Assembly (NCBI RefSeq): GCF_900104255.1
Contig: NZ_FNKZ01000001.1
Coordinates: 496,001 to 560,000, forward strand
Length of the DNA: 64,000 bases
Source: Pseudoxanthomonas sp. CF385
GTDB taxonomy: Bacteria; Pseudomonadota; Gammaproteobacteria; Xanthomonadales; Xanthomonadaceae
Direction: 5' to 3'
The notes beneath the pieces were generated by a model that had not been told where the DNA came from, made no database searches, and worked only from the letters and a program-made list of their open reading frames with translations. Every line of letters begins with the position of its first letter. Positions within the stretch are counted from its first letter, which is position 1. Of the stretch, positions 33,799-43,988 are shown piece by piece. The translations under genes and the position numbers were made by a program.

Positions 33799-35775
33799 TC
33801 AGCTCTTCGGCATCTGTGCGGTCGGGCAGGCGAACGCTTTCCGCTTCGCCTGCACGCGGCCCATCATCCGATCGGTCACCGGCAGCGCAGTGCCATTGAG
33901 GCGCCAGTCGTAGATCACACTGAAAGCCAGCACGCGCGCGACATACTCGCGCGTCTCCTTGTAGCTGATGGTCTCGATCCAGATGTCGGGATCGAAACCC
34001 GGGCGCTGCGCCTGCCAGCGGGCGGTCGGCGCGGGCCCGGCGTTGTACGCGGCGATGGCGACATAGGGCACGCCGTACTTGTCTTCCATCTCGCGCAGGT
34101 AGGCGGTGCCGATGGCGATGTTGGTGTCCGAGTCGTACAGGCTCGACGCGCCCGCATAGGGAATGCCCAGCCGCTTGGCCACGCCCGCGCCGGTGCCGGG
34201 CAGCACCTGCATCAGGCCCATGGCATTGGCCCCGGAGCGGGCCTTGGGATTGAAGATGCTCTCCGCGCGGATCTCGGCGGCCACCCAGGCCGGATCGATC
34301 GCATGCTTGGCCGCCTCGCGGCGGATGGTGTCGCCGTGGTGCAGCGGGAACCGCAATTCGTACAGCCGCTGTTCGTCCGGCCGGCTCTCGCCACGCACGC
34401 TGCCCAGCGAGAACACCGCACGGTCGAACCAGCCGTTGTCGCGGGCGACCTCCACCGCGATGCGCCGCTGGGTGTCGTCGAAGCGCGACAGCGCGTCGTT
34501 CCATTCCGCGGTCGCCCAGCCCGGCCGATCGAGTTGCCACAACGCCATCGCGCGCACGATCGCGGGGTCGCGGGCGATGGCCTGCTTCGCGGGCGCCGGA
34601 TCGTTCGGTATCCAGGCGCACAGCGCATAGGGCTGATTGACGCGGTCCGCGGCGAGAAAGCCGTGGAATGTCGGGCTGCCTGCGTTCTCGCGGAACAGGC
34701 GTTGGGCAGTGGCGCCATCGCCGGCCTTCTCCGCCATGCGCGCCTCGAAGTAACGCCAGCGCGAATCCTCGCGTTGCGAGGCCGGCATCTTCCGCAGGGC
34801 AGCCAGGGCAGCAGGCCAGTCGCCGCGCGACAGCGCCTCGCGCACGCGCCACTCGTGCAGGCGCTCGTCGTATGCGGACTCCGGGACGTTGCCCAGGCGA
34901 CGCGCCGAGTCGGGACCGTACGAAGCCACCGTCCACAGCGCGACCTGGTACAGCACCTGCCCGCGTTCGGCTTCGCCCAGGCCCAGCGCGTCGGCGTACT
35001 GCGGCAACAGGCGCTCGGCGGCGTCGGGGTCGTTCTGCGCGAGTTTCGCCAGACCCTGCGCGGCCATGCGACGGCTGCGGTCCGTCTTCGGCCAGGTGAG
35101 CGCGCGCGTATGGACGGCGTCGATGAAGGCGGCATAGTCGTTGGCCAGCGCCGCTTCGTCGGCGGGCAGGCCACGCGCGGCGCTGCGCATCACGCCGGTC
35201 TGGCGTTCTGCTGCCGCGGCTTCGATCCGCTCCCACCTCAGTGCGGGGGGAAGCCCGCCCTGGCCGGCCAGCACGGCGAACACGGGATCGCAGCCGTCGG
35301 GCAACGATTTCGCACCCTTGCGCCACAGCGCCTGCGCCTGCTCCGTCCAGGCCGCATCGGTGCGGCCGGTGGCCTGGCGCGCGGTGAGATGGGCGCACTG
35401 CAGTGCGGTGCTTTCGGTGGGCTTCCACGCCGCGAGGAAGGTCGGCCAGTCCTGGCGGCGCGCCAACGCCGCCAACCACAGCGCACGCAGCTGCGAGGCC
35501 ACCACCTGCCCGTCGTAGCGCCGCAGGAAATCCTGCGCCTGCGTCGTGGTGATCAGGTCGGGGTCGCGGCGCAGCGTGGCGAACTCGATCCAGCCGTACA
35601 ACGGATGGCGCACGAGCGCGGCCGACTGCGCGGGATCGAGACGGCCGGCGTCTGCGGCTTCCAGCGCGGCCATGACCTGGGCGCGCTGGGGGTCGGCCGT
35701 CTGCGCGCGCGCGTCGCGCGACATGCCCGTGCCGAGCGCCGCAGCGAGTACGATGAATTGGGAAATGCGGACCAT
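33799..35775 (-). CDS. slt: Soluble lytic murein transglycosylase
   Basis: 658 residues, close to Slt70. A Sec signal ([17 protein letters not shown], cleavage near ARAQ) precedes a helical superhelix (U and L domains) and a C-terminal lysozyme-like domain with the catalytic Glu in [19 protein letters not shown], then [20 protein letters not shown] and [17 protein letters not shown]. It cleaves peptidoglycan with formation of anhydro-muropeptides in the periplasm. The start at 35775 is chosen because the signal peptide begins there. It is divergent from the TSUP gene. Confidence 0.95.
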   Translation of the reverse strand: MVRISQFIVLAAALGTGMSRDARAQTADPQRAQVMAALEAADAGRLDPAQSAALVRHPLYGWIEFATLRRDPDLITTTQAQDFLRRYDGQVVASQLRALWLAALARRQDWPTFLAAWKPTESTALQCAHLTARQATGRTDAAWTEQAQALWRKGAKSLPDGCDPVFAVLAGQGGLPPALRWERIEAAAAERQTGVMRSAARGLPADEAALANDYAAFIDAVHTRALTWPKTDRSRRMAAQGLAKLAQNDPDAAERLLPQYADALGLGEAERGQVLYQVALWTVASYGPDSARRLGNVPESAYDERLHEWRVREALSRGDWPAALAALRKMPASQREDSRWRYFEARMAEKAGDGATAQRLFRENAGSPTFHGFLAADRVNQPYALCAWIPNDPAPAKQAIARDPAIVRAMALWQLDRPGWATAEWNDALSRFDDTQRRIAVEVARDNGWFDRAVFSLGSVRGESRPDEQRLYELRFPLHHGDTIRREAAKHAIDPAWVAAEIRAESIFNPKARSGANAMGLMQVLPGTGAGVAKRLGIPYAGASSLYDSDTNIAIGTAYLREMEDKYGVPYVAIAAYNAGPAPTARWQAQRPGFDPDIWIETISYKETREYVARVLAFSVIYDWRLNGTALPVTDRMMGRVQAKRKAFACPTAQMPKS

Positions 35776-35854
35776 GCCGGGACTATACCGATGCCGGCTG
35801 AACGTCCCTGTAGACAGGCACGGCGAGGAGTGCGATCGAGTGGAAGGCGTGTGG

Positions 35855-36637
35855 ATGTTCCCGTTGTTGGGTGTGCTGGCCGGTGTGTTGGCTGGGTTGC
35901 TGGGGATCGGTGGCGGCCTGGTGCTGGTCGGCGCGCTGGCGTGGATCCTGCCGTTGCACGGCGTGCCGAAAGACGCGGCGATGCATGCCGCGCTCGCCAG
36001 TTCTCTGGCGAGCATCGTGCTGACCGCGACCTCGTCGGCCTATGCGCATCACCGCCGCGGCAGCGTGTTGTGGCCGACCGTGGCGTGGATGGTGCCGGGC
36101 CTGCTGCTCGGCGGCTGGCTGGGCAGCGGGCTGGCGGTGCACCTCGACGACAAGGTGCTGCGCTGGATCGTCGCGGGCTACTGCTTCATCGCCGGTGCGC
36201 AGATGCTCCTGGGCGGGCGGGCGCATCCGGAAGGCCGGGGCGTGCCCGCGCCGCGCGGCCCCTGGATGAGTGCCGCCGGATCGGTGGTCGGCGCAGTGTC
36301 GGCCGTCGTCGGTATCGGCGGCGGCAGCATGACCGTGCCGCTGCTGGTGTCGCGCGGCGTGCAGCCGGTGCGTGCCGTGGGTACGTCGAGTGCGTGCGGC
36401 GTGGCGATCGGCATCGCGAGTGCTGCGGGCTACGCGATGCACGCACCGCCCGGCGCCTTGCCGGAGCATGCGGTGGGCTACATCTACCTGCCGGCCGCCA
36501 TCGGCGTGGCGATCGCGTCGGTGCTGGCTGCGCCCTGGGGTACGCGGCTCGCGCACCGGATCGGTGGCAGCGCGCTCAAACGCGTCTTCGCCGCCTTCAT
36601 GGTCGTCATGGGCATTGCGATCCTGGCCAGCGGCTGA
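35855..36637 (+). CDS. TauE/SafE (TSUP) family permease
   Basis: 260 residues with about eight membrane segments in two repeats, each starting with the Gly-rich motif: LAGVLAGLLGIGGGLVLVGA near residue 8 and VVGAVSAVVGIGGGSMTVPL near residue 145. The family exports or imports sulfite, sulfoacetate, sulfur compounds or other small organic anions. No sulfur-metabolism neighbours indicate the substrate. The ATG at 35855 follows GGAAGG by seven bases; a GTG at 35840 after GAGGAG would add five residues. Confidence 0.88.
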   Translation: MFPLLGVLAGVLAGLLGIGGGLVLVGALAWILPLHGVPKDAAMHAALASSLASIVLTATSSAYAHHRRGSVLWPTVAWMVPGLLLGGWLGSGLAVHLDDKVLRWIVAGYCFIAGAQMLLGGRAHPEGRGVPAPRGPWMSAAGSVVGAVSAVVGIGGGSMTVPLLVSRGVQPVRAVGTSSACGVAIGIASAAGYAMHAPPGALPEHAVGYIYLPAAIGVAIASVLAAPWGTRLAHRIGGSALKRVFAAFMVVMGIAILASG

Positions 36638-36654
36638 GGAAGCGCGCGTCCATC

Positions 36655-36707
36655 CATTTACTCGTTAAGTATCGTGATAAGCGTGTGTAGAAACTCGCGA
36701 GTAAATG
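36655..36707. promoter_or_regulatory. Inverted repeat upstream of the TonB receptor
   Basis: CATTTACTCG (36655-36664) faces CGAGTAAATG (36698-36707) across 33 bases, and the right arm overlaps the ten-base palindrome ACTCGCGAGT (36693-36702). The segment is much richer in A and T than its surroundings and lies about 150 bases before the receptor ATG. It may be a two-site operator or a stem-loop; no regulator is assigned. Confidence 0.5.
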
Positions 36708-36852
36708 CATTCACTCGAACAAAACGGAGATTACCCTCTCTCGGAACGGTGACTTTCTGCTGTTGTTAGGTGGTTGGCGATTACCTACAAGGGAAGGCAC
36801 GCCGCTTCAGGCATCGGCCGTGAGGCGGGACCCCTACCCGGAGAGAAAGCCC

Positions 36853-39693
36853 ATGAAAGCGCGCCGCCAAAGACTGGCTTCGGCCATCCACGTTGCCATG
36901 CTGTGTGCCTTGCCTGCTGTCGCCCTGGCTCAGGACGCGACGACCCTCGACACCGTGACGGTGACCGGCAGCCGCATCAAGCGCGCCGAAATGGAGGGCC
37001 GGGTACCCGTGCAGACGCTGTCGCGCGAGGAGATCGAACGCACCGGCCTCACCTCCATCGGCGACATCCTGCAGGAGCTCACCGGCTCCGGTTCCGCGCT
37101 CAACACCAAGTTCAATTCGTCCGGCAATTTCGGCTTCTCGCCCAACGGCGACGGCGTGGGCGCGGGCTCCGCGCAGGTGGACCTGCGCAACCTCGGTCCG
37201 AAGCGTGTACTGGTGCTGGTCGACGGCATGCGCTGGGTCAACGAATCCTCGGCGTCGGGCGTCAGCGCGGCGGTGGACCTCAACACCATTCCGCTCGCGC
37301 TGGTGGACCGCATCGAGGTGCTGGAAGACGGCGCCTCGTCGCTGTACGGCTCCGACGCCATCGCAGGCGTGGTCAACATCATCACCCGGCGGAACTTCGA
37401 CGGTGGCCAGGTCACCCTGCACTATGGCGAGTACGGCGAGGGCGACGGCGAACTGTCCGGCGCGGACCTGGCATGGGGCTTCGACAACGACCGCAGCAAC
37501 CTGTTCCTCAGCCTCAGCTACACCAAGCAGGAGGAAGTGAGTTCGGCCGACCGGGCGATCTCGGCGATTCCCATCCAGGGAGGAAGCTCGCGCGTTCCCG
37601 GCGGCTTCTTCCGGTTCCGCGATCCGAACGGCGTGGAGTACCTGCTTACTTCGAACGCAGGGCAGACCAATCCCACGTACACGCCCAACCTGCCGGATTG
37701 CGCCTCGGGCGTTCCGCGTACCGACGGCTTCCACTGCCTCGACCTCGGCACCGAGGCGTACAACTACGCGCCGTTCAACATGGTGATCACGCCCTCCGAG
37801 CGGGTGGGCGTATTCGGCCAGTACCGGTTCGCCGTCAACGAGCAGCTGAACTTCTATGCGAAGGCGCTGTACAACCGGCGCGAGTCCACCAACCGCGCAG
37901 CCCCGGAACCGATCGACCTGGGGCCGGGCGCGGGCAGCACCTACACGGCCAACGTGGTGATTCCCGCCAACCATCCGTTCAATCCGTTCGGTTTCGCCCT
38001 CGACGGCAATACCGGCGGCAATCTGCTCAGCTTCCGACGCCGCCCGTACGAAGGCGGGCCGCGCATCTTCGAGCAGGAGGTCGATACGCGCTATGTCGCC
38101 GTGGGTCTCGAGGGCTCGTTCGGCGGCGAGCGGCAGTTCTTCTGGGACATCAACGCCGCGCAGGGGAAGAACGAGGCCGAGCAGCTCAACCACGGCAGTT
38201 ACAACGCGCGCAACATCGCGCTCGCGCTGGGCGATCCGGCGGTCTGCGCGGCGACCGCCGGCTGCACGCCCCTGGACATCTTCGGTTTCGACACCATCAC
38301 GCCGGCGATGCTTTCCTACATCAGCCCGCTGTTCCGCGACCGCAGCGAGCAGAAGCTGACGCAGGTGACCGCGAACCTCAGCGGCGCGCTGTTCCCCGGC
38401 TGGGCAGGCGATATCGAGTTCGCGGCCGGCTACGAGTACCGCAAGTACGAAGGCAGCTACAACCCCGACCCCCAGACCGTCGCGGGCGAATACAACGGCG
38501 TGCCGTCGCTGCCGACATCGGGCGAGTACGACGTCAACGAGGCCTACCTGGAATTGAACGTGCCGCTGTACGCAGAGCAGGACGGGCCGGGCAAGTTCGA
38601 CCTGAGTCTGGCCGGGCGGTACTCGGACTATTCCACCTTCGGTGGCGAGTTCACGCCGAAGTACGGCCTGCGCTGGCAGGTGGCGGAAGACCTGCTGCTG
38701 CGCGCGACCTACGCGGAAGGGTTCCGCGCGCCGTCGATCGGCGAACTGTACGGCTCGCAGAGCCGGTTCGACGCCTTGCTGGAAGACCCCTGCCTCGTGC
38801 CCGCCGGTGCGCCCGCCGGATCGGTGGCGCCGGTCGCGTGCCCCGGCGTCCCCGTGGGCGCGCGCCAGAACGATCCGCAGATCCCGGTGCTGACCGGCGG
38901 CAATCCGGCGTTGAAGCCGGAGACGGCGCGCAGCTTCAGCGCAGGCCTCGTGTTCAGTCCGTCGTTCGGCGAAAACGTGGCGTGGTCGGACAAGTTCGAC
39001 ATCGAGGTCACGTACTACCGGCACGACCTCGAAGGCGCCGTCCAGGCCATCGATGCGCAGACCCAGCTCGACCTGTGCGCGACCACGCAGGATCCGCAGT
39101 ACTGCACCGGCATCAACCGCCTGGCCTCCGGTGAGATCGAGACGTTCGCGAACTTCCTGATCAACCTCGGTTCGATCAAGACCGACGGCTGGGATGCCGA
39201 CGTGTTCTGGACGCTGCCGGAAACGCGCATCGGGCGCTTCAAGCTGAGCTGGCAGAACACCTTCGTGACCCGTTACGAGGCGCGCGGTGCGGGTGGCCAG
39301 CTGCAGCCGCAGGGGCCGGGCCTCGTCGTCAACGACTCGGCCATTCCGGAGTGGACCTCCACCGCGACGCTGGACTGGACGCGCGGCGAATGGACCGCCG
39401 CGTGGAGTATCCGCCACCTGTCGGAGATGGAGGAGGCCTGCCTGGCCGCCGAGCCCGACGTGTTCTGTTCCACCGGCACCACCAATACGCTCGGGGCGAC
39501 GACGTACCACGATCTGCAGCTGGGCTACGAATTCGCGTGGTTCAAGGGCCTGCAGCTGACCGCTGGCGTCAACAACCTGTTCGACGAAGATCCGCCGGTC
39601 TGCACCTCGTGCTCGCTCAACGGCTACGAAGCGTCCACCTACGACATTCCGGGTGGTCGGTTCTTCTACGTGCGGGCGAACCTGCGTTTCTGA
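36853..39693 (+). CDS. TonB-dependent receptor, substrate unknown
   Basis: 946 residues. A Sec signal ([20 protein letters not shown], cleavage near ALAQ) is followed by a TonB-box-like [10 protein letters not shown], the plug ([20 protein letters not shown], then [14 protein letters not shown] and [16 protein letters not shown]) and a 22-strand-type barrel ending [10 protein letters not shown]. The start follows GGAGAGAAAGCCC. No transporter or enzyme neighbours reveal the ligand. The leader (36638-36852) is AT-rich and holds the inverted repeat listed above. Confidence 0.9.
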   Translation: MKARRQRLASAIHVAMLCALPAVALAQDATTLDTVTVTGSRIKRAEMEGRVPVQTLSREEIERTGLTSIGDILQELTGSGSALNTKFNSSGNFGFSPNGDGVGAGSAQVDLRNLGPKRVLVLVDGMRWVNESSASGVSAAVDLNTIPLALVDRIEVLEDGASSLYGSDAIAGVVNIITRRNFDGGQVTLHYGEYGEGDGELSGADLAWGFDNDRSNLFLSLSYTKQEEVSSADRAISAIPIQGGSSRVPGGFFRFRDPNGVEYLLTSNAGQTNPTYTPNLPDCASGVPRTDGFHCLDLGTEAYNYAPFNMVITPSERVGVFGQYRFAVNEQLNFYAKALYNRRESTNRAAPEPIDLGPGAGSTYTANVVIPANHPFNPFGFALDGNTGGNLLSFRRRPYEGGPRIFEQEVDTRYVAVGLEGSFGGERQFFWDINAAQGKNEAEQLNHGSYNARNIALALGDPAVCAATAGCTPLDIFGFDTITPAMLSYISPLFRDRSEQKLTQVTANLSGALFPGWAGDIEFAAGYEYRKYEGSYNPDPQTVAGEYNGVPSLPTSGEYDVNEAYLELNVPLYAEQDGPGKFDLSLAGRYSDYSTFGGEFTPKYGLRWQVAEDLLLRATYAEGFRAPSIGELYGSQSRFDALLEDPCLVPAGAPAGSVAPVACPGVPVGARQNDPQIPVLTGGNPALKPETARSFSAGLVFSPSFGENVAWSDKFDIEVTYYRHDLEGAVQAIDAQTQLDLCATTQDPQYCTGINRLASGEIETFANFLINLGSIKTDGWDADVFWTLPETRIGRFKLSWQNTFVTRYEARGAGGQLQPQGPGLVVNDSAIPEWTSTATLDWTRGEWTAAWSIRHLSEMEEACLAAEPDVFCSTGTTNTLGATTYHDLQLGYEFAWFKGLQLTAGVNNLFDEDPPVCTSCSLNGYEASTYDIPGGRFFYVRANLRF

Positions 39694-39702
39694 CGCCACT
39701 TG

Positions 39703-39725
39703 CGCCCCGCGCCAGGCGCGGGGCG
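39703..39725. terminator. Hairpin between convergent genes
   Basis: CGCCCCGCGC and GCGCGGGGCG pair perfectly around CAG between the TonB receptor and the EEP gene. There is no clear T-run on either side, so it may be a two-way stop of modest strength. Confidence 0.6.
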
Positions 39726-39747
39726 TCCTCGCCCGGTCGGATCGTCT

Positions 39748-40524
39748 TCAGCGCAGCGCGGCGTCCGGCACGTCGATGTCCATCGCCAGCGCCAGGTGAT
39801 CCGAATTGGCGGCAGGCATCGCGCGCGCGTTGTCGGCGCGGAGACCGTCGCTGACCAGGATGTGGTCGATGGCGCGTTGCGGGCGCCAGCTGGGGAACGT
39901 GGGCACGCACACCGACGGCGGACGCAGGCGCGTGCGCTTGTAGAGCAGCTCCATTTCCGGGGTGTCGGGCATGCAGTTGAAGTCGCCCATCAGCACGGCG
40001 TGCGGATGGCCCGACAACAACTCGCCGATGAAGGCCAGCTGCGAGCGCCGCGAATTGGCGCCGAGCGACAGGTGGGCGACGGCGACCGTCAGGCCCTCGT
40101 CGCCCTCGCCGAAGCGCGCCACCAGCACGCCGCGGCCGCTGATGCGGCCCGGCAGGCTGTGGTCGCTCACTTCCACCGGCTCGAGCTTGCTCAGCAGGCC
40201 ATTGGCGCTGCCGGCCACGCGCGCCACGTTGCGGTTCGGCTGGTGCGTCCAGTAGTCGAAGCCGGCGCGCTCGGCCAGGTAATGCGTCTGGTTGGTGAAG
40301 CCCGAGCGCAGGCTGCCGGGGTCCGCCTCCTGCAGGCCGACGATGTCGTGCTCGCCGGCGAGCTGCGCGATCAGGTCCAGGCTGCCGCGCTTGTTGCCTG
40401 CCGGCAACGCATGCGACCAGCTGCGGGTCACGTAGTCGCTGTAGCGGCGCGTGCTCGAGCCTGCCTGGATGTTGGCGCTCAGCACGCGCAGCCGGCGCGC
40501 GGCGGAGGAAGCGGTGTCGGTCAT
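39748..40524 (-). CDS. Endonuclease/exonuclease/phosphatase family hydrolase
   Basis: 258 residues with the EEP signatures: LRVLSANIQAGSSTRRYSDY, DIVGLQEADPGSLRSG (metal Glu), TVAVAHLSLGANSRRSQLAF, HAVLMGDFNCMPDTPEMELL and the terminal NSDHLALAMDI (catalytic Asp-His). No signal peptide is visible, so it is probably cytoplasmic. Substrates in this fold range from DNA to sphingomyelin and inositol phosphates; none can be chosen here. It lies 23 bases after the first dsbA gene and may share its transcript. Confidence 0.87.
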   Translation of the reverse strand: MTDTASSAARRLRVLSANIQAGSSTRRYSDYVTRSWSHALPAGNKRGSLDLIAQLAGEHDIVGLQEADPGSLRSGFTNQTHYLAERAGFDYWTHQPNRNVARVAGSANGLLSKLEPVEVSDHSLPGRISGRGVLVARFGEGDEGLTVAVAHLSLGANSRRSQLAFIGELLSGHPHAVLMGDFNCMPDTPEMELLYKRTRLRPPSVCVPTFPSWRPQRAIDHILVSDGLRADNARAMPAANSDHLALAMDIDVPDAALR

Positions 40525-40547
40525 GGAAGTGGGGGCTTCCGCCGGGC

Positions 40548-41384
40548 TCAGCGCTTGGCGCGCTCCATCGCGACCAGGTGGTCGGTGATGCGCAGCACGT
40601 CGGCGTACGTCTGGCCGCCGGTCACGCGGTACTTGCCGTTGACCACGATGGTCGGCGTGCCTTCGACGCCGCTGTTCCTGGCGAACTGCATGCCGCGGGC
40701 GATCTGGGCGTTGGTGCCGAAGCTGTTCATCAGCGACGCGAATTCCTTCGCGTCGACGCCGTAGCCGGCGTACCACTGGGCGATCTGCGCCGGGTCCGCC
40801 GGCGGCTTGCCTTCGCCCGGCAGCGTGCGCTGCAGGTGGATGGCGGCGAACATGGCATCGTGGGTCTTGTCCACCAGGCCCTTGGCCTGCGCCGCATAGA
40901 ACGCCTTGCCGTAAGGCGCCCACACGTCACCGAAGACCACGGGCACGTAGCTCACGCGCACGTCGGCGGGCTGCCGCTTCTTCCACGACGCCACGTCGGG
41001 CGCGAAGCGCGCGCAGGCCGGGCAGACGTAGCCGAACACCTCGACCACTTCGACCTGGCCGTTGAGCGGCGCATAGGGCTGGCCATTCGGGATCTCGACG
41101 TAGTCCTTGCCGGCCACCGGGGGCGGGCCCTGGGGCGGAACCACCGGATTGGTGTTGGGGGCGGCCGCGCCTTCGGCCGTGGCGGTCGCTGCCGTCGCAG
41201 GGTCGGCCGGCGTCGCGGTCGCATCGGCCGCCGGCGCAGCTTCGGCGGCCGGCGCCGTCTCGACGGCGGGGGCCGCGGGTGTCGCGGCCTCGCCCGTCGG
41301 CGTCGTGTCGGTGGAGGGCTTGGGTCCGCAGGCCGCCAGCACCGGCAGCAGCAGGGACAACATCAGGACGTGGCGGGATTTCAT
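40548..41384 (-). CDS. DsbA-like thiol:disulfide oxidoreductase, lipoprotein with long linker
   Basis: 278 residues. The lipoprotein signal LMLSLLLPVLAACG is followed by a linker of about 60 residues made almost only of Ala, Pro, Thr and Glu, then a DsbA thioredoxin domain with CPAC in EVFGYVCPACARFAPDVA, an alpha-helical insertion, and the cis-Pro loop GVEGTPTIVVNGKYRV. It should introduce disulfides in the periplasm, tethered to a membrane. It lies 96 bases downstream of a second dsbA gene, a tandem duplication. Confidence 0.92.
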   Translation of the reverse strand: MKSRHVLMLSLLLPVLAACGPKPSTDTTPTGEAATPAAPAVETAPAAEAAPAADATATPADPATAATATAEGAAAPNTNPVVPPQGPPPVAGKDYVEIPNGQPYAPLNGQVEVVEVFGYVCPACARFAPDVASWKKRQPADVRVSYVPVVFGDVWAPYGKAFYAAQAKGLVDKTHDAMFAAIHLQRTLPGEGKPPADPAQIAQWYAGYGVDAKEFASLMNSFGTNAQIARGMQFARNSGVEGTPTIVVNGKYRVTGGQTYADVLRITDHLVAMERAKR

Positions 41385-41480
41385 CGCGCGGACTCCAACG
41401 TATCGGGAAAAGGGGTGGCCACGAAGGGCGGGGACATCACATTCTGCATGGGCCCCTGTGGGGCTGCCATGACGGCGTCA

Positions 41481-42131
41481 TCACTTGCGGGGGCGCTCGC
41501 GTGCGATCAGGCGGTCGACGATCTTCAGCATGTCGCCGTAGGTGCGGCCGCCGATCACGCGGTACTTGCCGTTGACGATGATGCTCGGCGTGCCTTCGAC
41601 GCCGGCGGCCGCCGCCCATTCGCGCGCCCGGGCGAGTTGCTGGTCGACCTGTTCGCCCCGCAGCGCGGCGCTGAACTTGGCGCGGTCCACGCCTTGGCTG
41701 GCGTAGAACGTGGCGATCTCGTCGGCGGAGGCGTTCTGGATGGGCAGGGCACCGGTCTTGTGCAGGGCGTCGAACACGGCCTGGTGCGTGCGCTCCTGCA
41801 CGCCAAGCTGGCGGGCGGCGAAGAAGGCGCGGGCATAGGGGATCCAGTAACCCCCGAAGGCCGCCGGCACCGGGGTCAGGCGCACGTGCTTGGGCAGGGT
41901 CTTCTTCCAGGCCGCGAGCGTCGGCTCGAAATGGGCGCAGTGCACGCAGGTGTAGCCGAACACCTCCACCACTTCGACCTTCCCGTTGAGCGGGGCGTAC
42001 GGCGTGCCGTTCTCGATCACCACGTAATCCTCACCCTCGACCAGCGGCGCGGGGGCCGGCGGGGCCGCCAGGGCGACGGCGGGCATCAGGGCCAGCAGGG
42101 TGATGAGGACGGGCAGCAGACGGGACGCCAT
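41481..42131 (-). CDS. DsbA-like thiol:disulfide oxidoreductase, periplasmic
   Basis: 216 residues. Sec signal MASRLLPVLITLLALMPAVA with cleavage near ALAA; active site CVHC in EVFGYTCVHCAHFEPTLAAW, and cis-Pro loop EGTPSIIVNGKYRVIGG. E. coli DsbA has CPHC, so the Val here could shift the redox potential. It shares long segments with the lipoprotein gene that follows (YAPLNG.VEVVEVFGY), showing recent duplication. The cytochrome c4 transcript upstream ends at a strong hairpin. Confidence 0.93.
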   Translation of the reverse strand: MASRLLPVLITLLALMPAVALAAPPAPAPLVEGEDYVVIENGTPYAPLNGKVEVVEVFGYTCVHCAHFEPTLAAWKKTLPKHVRLTPVPAAFGGYWIPYARAFFAARQLGVQERTHQAVFDALHKTGALPIQNASADEIATFYASQGVDRAKFSAALRGEQVDQQLARAREWAAAAGVEGTPSIIVNGKYRVIGGRTYGDMLKIVDRLIARERPRK

Positions 42132-42180
42132 CGGGACTCTCCAGCTTCGGACGGGCCCCGGCGCGGTGCGGGGCGCGGAA

Positions 42181-42211
42181 AAAGAAACGCCGGCCATGGT
42201 GGGGCCGGCGC
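42181..42211 (-). terminator. Rho-independent terminator after cytochrome c4
   Basis: On the minus strand CGCCGGCC and GGCCGGCG pair around seven bases and are followed by TTTCTTTTT. It separates cytochrome c4 from the dsbA genes. Confidence 0.85.
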
Positions 42212-42262
42212 GATGAACAGGAGCTTGCACTTCCGGCCGCAGCGGGCGGCGGAAGCCGGGGA

Positions 42263-43045
42263 TTACTTGTTGCCGGCCTTGGCCGCCGCGAGGTCGTCGG
42301 CGCGGGCGTGCAGGCCCTGCAGGTAGCTGGCCAGCGCCTGGATTTCCTGCTCGGTCAGCGGGCCGGCCACCTGGGCCATGATGTTGAAGTGGGCCGGATC
42401 CTTCAGCGTGGTCGTGCCGGCCTTGTATTCGGTCAGGCGGCGCACGGTGTAGTCCTGCATCTGGCCGCCGATGTGCGGATAAGCCGGGCCCGGGTTGCCG
42501 GCGCCGGTCGGGCCGTGGCAGGCCAGGCAGGCGGGCACGCCGCGCTTGGCGTCGCCGTTGCGGTAGAGCTGCTGGCCGACTTCGTAGAACTTCATGCCTT
42601 CGTAGGTGCCGCTGGCGACGACACTGTCGTCGGCCAGGCCGGCGCCCGACTTCTGGGTGGCGAAGTAGGCACCCACGTCGCGCATGTCCTGCGCGTTGAG
42701 GGTCTGGGCGAACGGGATCATGACCGCGGCCATGCCGGTATTGCGCTCGCCCGAGGCGAACAGCGCCAGCTGCTGGGCGACATAACGCTCGCTCTGGCCC
42801 GCCAGGCGCGGGTACTGCGGATCGCTGGGGTTGCCGTCGGCGCCGTGGCAGGCCGCGCAGGCGGCCGCCTTGGTCTGGCCGGCCTTGGCGTCGCCCCAGG
42901 TGGTCTTGGCGAGGTTGACGTCCAGCGGAGCGGTCTCCACCGGTGCATTGTCCGGCACCGGGACCACCGTGGTCTGTGCAAAAGCGACTGCGCCCACGGC
43001 CAATACGGCCAGTCCGGCAAGTCCCATAACGCGAGCGTGGCGCAT
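42263..43045 (-). CDS. Diheme cytochrome c4
   Basis: 260 residues. Sec signal (LAGLAVLAVGAVAFA) followed by two class I cytochrome c domains with heme motifs CAACH in KAAACAACHGADGNPSDPQY and CLACH in GVPACLACHGPTGAGNPGPA; the axial Met residues are probably in NTGMAAVMIPFA and FNIMAQVAGPL. It carries electrons in the periplasm, typically from the bc1 complex to terminal oxidases. It is divergent from engB, as is common in gamma-proteobacteria. Confidence 0.94.
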   Translation of the reverse strand: MRHARVMGLAGLAVLAVGAVAFAQTTVVPVPDNAPVETAPLDVNLAKTTWGDAKAGQTKAAACAACHGADGNPSDPQYPRLAGQSERYVAQQLALFASGERNTGMAAVMIPFAQTLNAQDMRDVGAYFATQKSGAGLADDSVVASGTYEGMKFYEVGQQLYRNGDAKRGVPACLACHGPTGAGNPGPAYPHIGGQMQDYTVRRLTEYKAGTTTLKDPAHFNIMAQVAGPLTEQEIQALASYLQGLHARADDLAAAKAGNK

Positions 43046-43103
43046 GCTAAAGCTCCGAAACCCTTGACTGATGCGGCGCGTGAGGCAGCCGCGAAACCCG
43101 CGA

Positions 43104-43133
43104 ATTATCGTCGCGGCGGCCGCTTCCGGTCAA
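43104..43133 (-). promoter_or_regulatory. Candidate promoter of the cytochrome c4 gene
   Basis: On the minus strand TTGACC (43133-43128) and GATAAT (43109-43104) are separated by 18 bases, ending about 58 bases before the ATG. Confidence 0.6.
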
Positions 43134-43174
43134 TTCAGGCGGTAACCGGCCCGCCCTCGTGCGATCCTATCGGC

Positions 43175-43774
43175 ATGTCGAACCCCCTGAATTCCGCCAC
43201 TTACCTGCTTTCCGCCCACACCCCGCGCCAGTTGCCGGAGGATGGCGGGTTCGAGGTCGCCTTCGCCGGCCGCTCCAACGCCGGCAAATCCAGCGGGCTC
43301 AATGCGCTGGTCAACCACAACCGCCTGGCGCGGGTGTCCAAGACCCCCGGGCGCACCCAGCAGTTGGTGTTCTTCCAGGTCCAGCCCGAACGCTACCTGG
43401 TCGACCTGCCCGGGTATGGCTACGCCAAGGTGCCGCAGGACCTGCAGGCGCATTGGCAGGCCTTCATCGACCGCTACTTCCGCACCCGCGAAGCGTTGAA
43501 GGGCCTGGTGGTGGTGATGGACATCCGCCATCCGCTGAAGGACTACGACCGGCAGATGCTCGGCTACGCCGTCCAGCGCGGCCTGCCGGCGCACGCCCTG
43601 CTGACCAAGGCCGACAAGCTGGGTCGCGGCCAGCAGGGCAACGCACTGCAGGCGGTGAAGAAGGAGCTGTTCTCCGCGTTCGGCGACACCGTCAGCGTGC
43701 AGACGTTCTCGGCCGAGTCGAAGCAGGGCGTGGAAGAAGCCCGCGCCGTCGTGTCGGGCTGGCTGGGACTCTAG
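43175..43774 (+). CDS. engB: Ribosome biogenesis GTPase EngB (YihA/YsxC)
   Basis: 199 residues. GTPase motifs in order: G1 FAGRSNAGKSSGLNAL, the G2 Thr in KTPGRTQQLVFF, G3 VDLPGYGYAKV, G4 LLTKADKL and G5-like TFSAES. EngB assists assembly of the large ribosomal subunit and is usually essential. The start at 43175 follows a weak ribosome site; it is divergent from cytochrome c4. Confidence 0.96.
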   Translation: MSNPLNSATYLLSAHTPRQLPEDGGFEVAFAGRSNAGKSSGLNALVNHNRLARVSKTPGRTQQLVFFQVQPERYLVDLPGYGYAKVPQDLQAHWQAFIDRYFRTREALKGLVVVMDIRHPLKDYDRQMLGYAVQRGLPAHALLTKADKLGRGQQGNALQAVKKELFSAFGDTVSVQTFSAESKQGVEEARAVVSGWLGL

Positions 43775-43988
43775 GCCGCCGGCAGGCGGTCCCTCACTGC
43801 GGCCGCCTTCTCCATCGCATCCCGGCATCGACCGCCTGCGCACGCGGCGCGGAGGCTTCGCATGCATGGATGGGACGCTGCGGCGTTCCCATGGCGACGA
43901 TCGCGTGCGCACGGTCACGTTATAGTGCCGGCCTTGCAATGGAGGGCCCTGGCCCGACATTGCGTCTTCCCTTCCGCGAGTCCCGCCC

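Noticed and set aside
36781..39699. A 972-codon open frame opposite the second TonB receptor
   Set aside because: Same mirror effect; the plus-strand protein has signal, plug and barrel features and the antisense frame has none.
41150..41340. Repetitive GCC-rich tract in the dsbA gene as a microsatellite or array
   Set aside because: The units are irregular and stay in frame as an Ala/Pro/Thr linker; there are no direct repeats with spacers.
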